Shown here: positions 5,804-5,841 of the stretch, one piece after another
Layout of the letters: the number at the start of each line of letters is the position of its first letter
Position numbering within the stretch: the first letter of the stretch is position 1
Assembly (NCBI GenBank): GCA_017425765.1
Contig: JAFOXE010000085.1
Location: 1-5,841 of the forward strand
Direction: 5' to 3'
Origin: Paraprevotella sp.
Lineage (GTDB): Bacteria; Bacteroidota; Bacteroidia; Bacteroidales; Bacteroidaceae
DNA: 5,841 bases
Program-made: the position numbers and the translations under genes
The notes under the pieces: model-generated
Told to the model about the DNA's origin: nothing
Seen by the model: the letters and a program-made list of their open reading frames with translations, nothing else
Database searches by the model: none

Positions 5804-5841
5804 ATATCCCTCGAAGTCACTCTCATGCACGCCTAATCTAT

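Larger units (their letters stand above)
5562..5841. other. Non-coding right-end region upstream of pfp
   Basis: No credible gene is present on either strand. The longest methionine-started reading frames I translated here are tiny (19 codons on the plus strand from 5629; 14 codons on the minus strand) and lack supporting signals. The region holds the pfp promoter and leader (5562-5634), about 80 bases without recognised features (5635-5714), then the nested inverted repeats and plus-strand hairpin (5715-5795). The last 46 bases show nothing I can name. No tRNA or rRNA is seen. Confidence 0.6.

Overview
The window looks like an ordinary chromosomal stretch of a Bacteroidales bacterium (Bacteroides/Prevotella-like; genus not resolved). 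Three things point there. Intergenic regions carry the Bacteroidetes -7 promoter element (TAnnTTTG). The start codons lack clear Shine-Dalgarno sequences. The gene families are typical of the group: an OmpP1/FadL-like 'hemin receptor' barrel, a long PPi-dependent phosphofructokinase and a membrane-anchored GH25 lysozyme.

Layout from left to right. (1) 1-720, minus strand: the first 240 codons of an outer-membrane beta-barrel protein whose 3' part lies beyond the left edge. (2) 774-1931, minus strand: an exported protein of unknown function with an extremely Tyr/Trp-rich core and a basic Ser/Arg/Asn/Gly-rich tail. It lies 53 bp upstream of the barrel gene and probably shares a transcript with it. 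(3) 1932-2083: a short divergent promoter region. (4) 2084-2932, plus strand: prmA, the ribosomal protein L11 methyltransferase. (5) 2948-3784, minus strand: a GH25 muramidase with an N-terminal membrane anchor, convergent with prmA and only 15 bp away. (6) 3872-3908: a clear intrinsic terminator for the next gene. (7) 3924-5561, minus strand: the PPi-dependent 6-phosphofructokinase. (8) 5562-5841: non-coding DNA with the pfp promoter and, further out, an intrinsic-terminator-like hairpin reading on the plus strand, enclosed in a longer inverted repeat.

The genes do not form one pathway. The two leftmost products act in the envelope, PrmA modifies the ribosome, the GH25 enzyme works on peptidoglycan and Pfp is glycolytic. 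I see no mobile element, CRISPR array, tRNA, rRNA or defence system. The two places most worth a second look are the plus-strand hairpin at the right end, which has no visible gene feeding it, and the aromatic-rich protein paired with the barrel gene.
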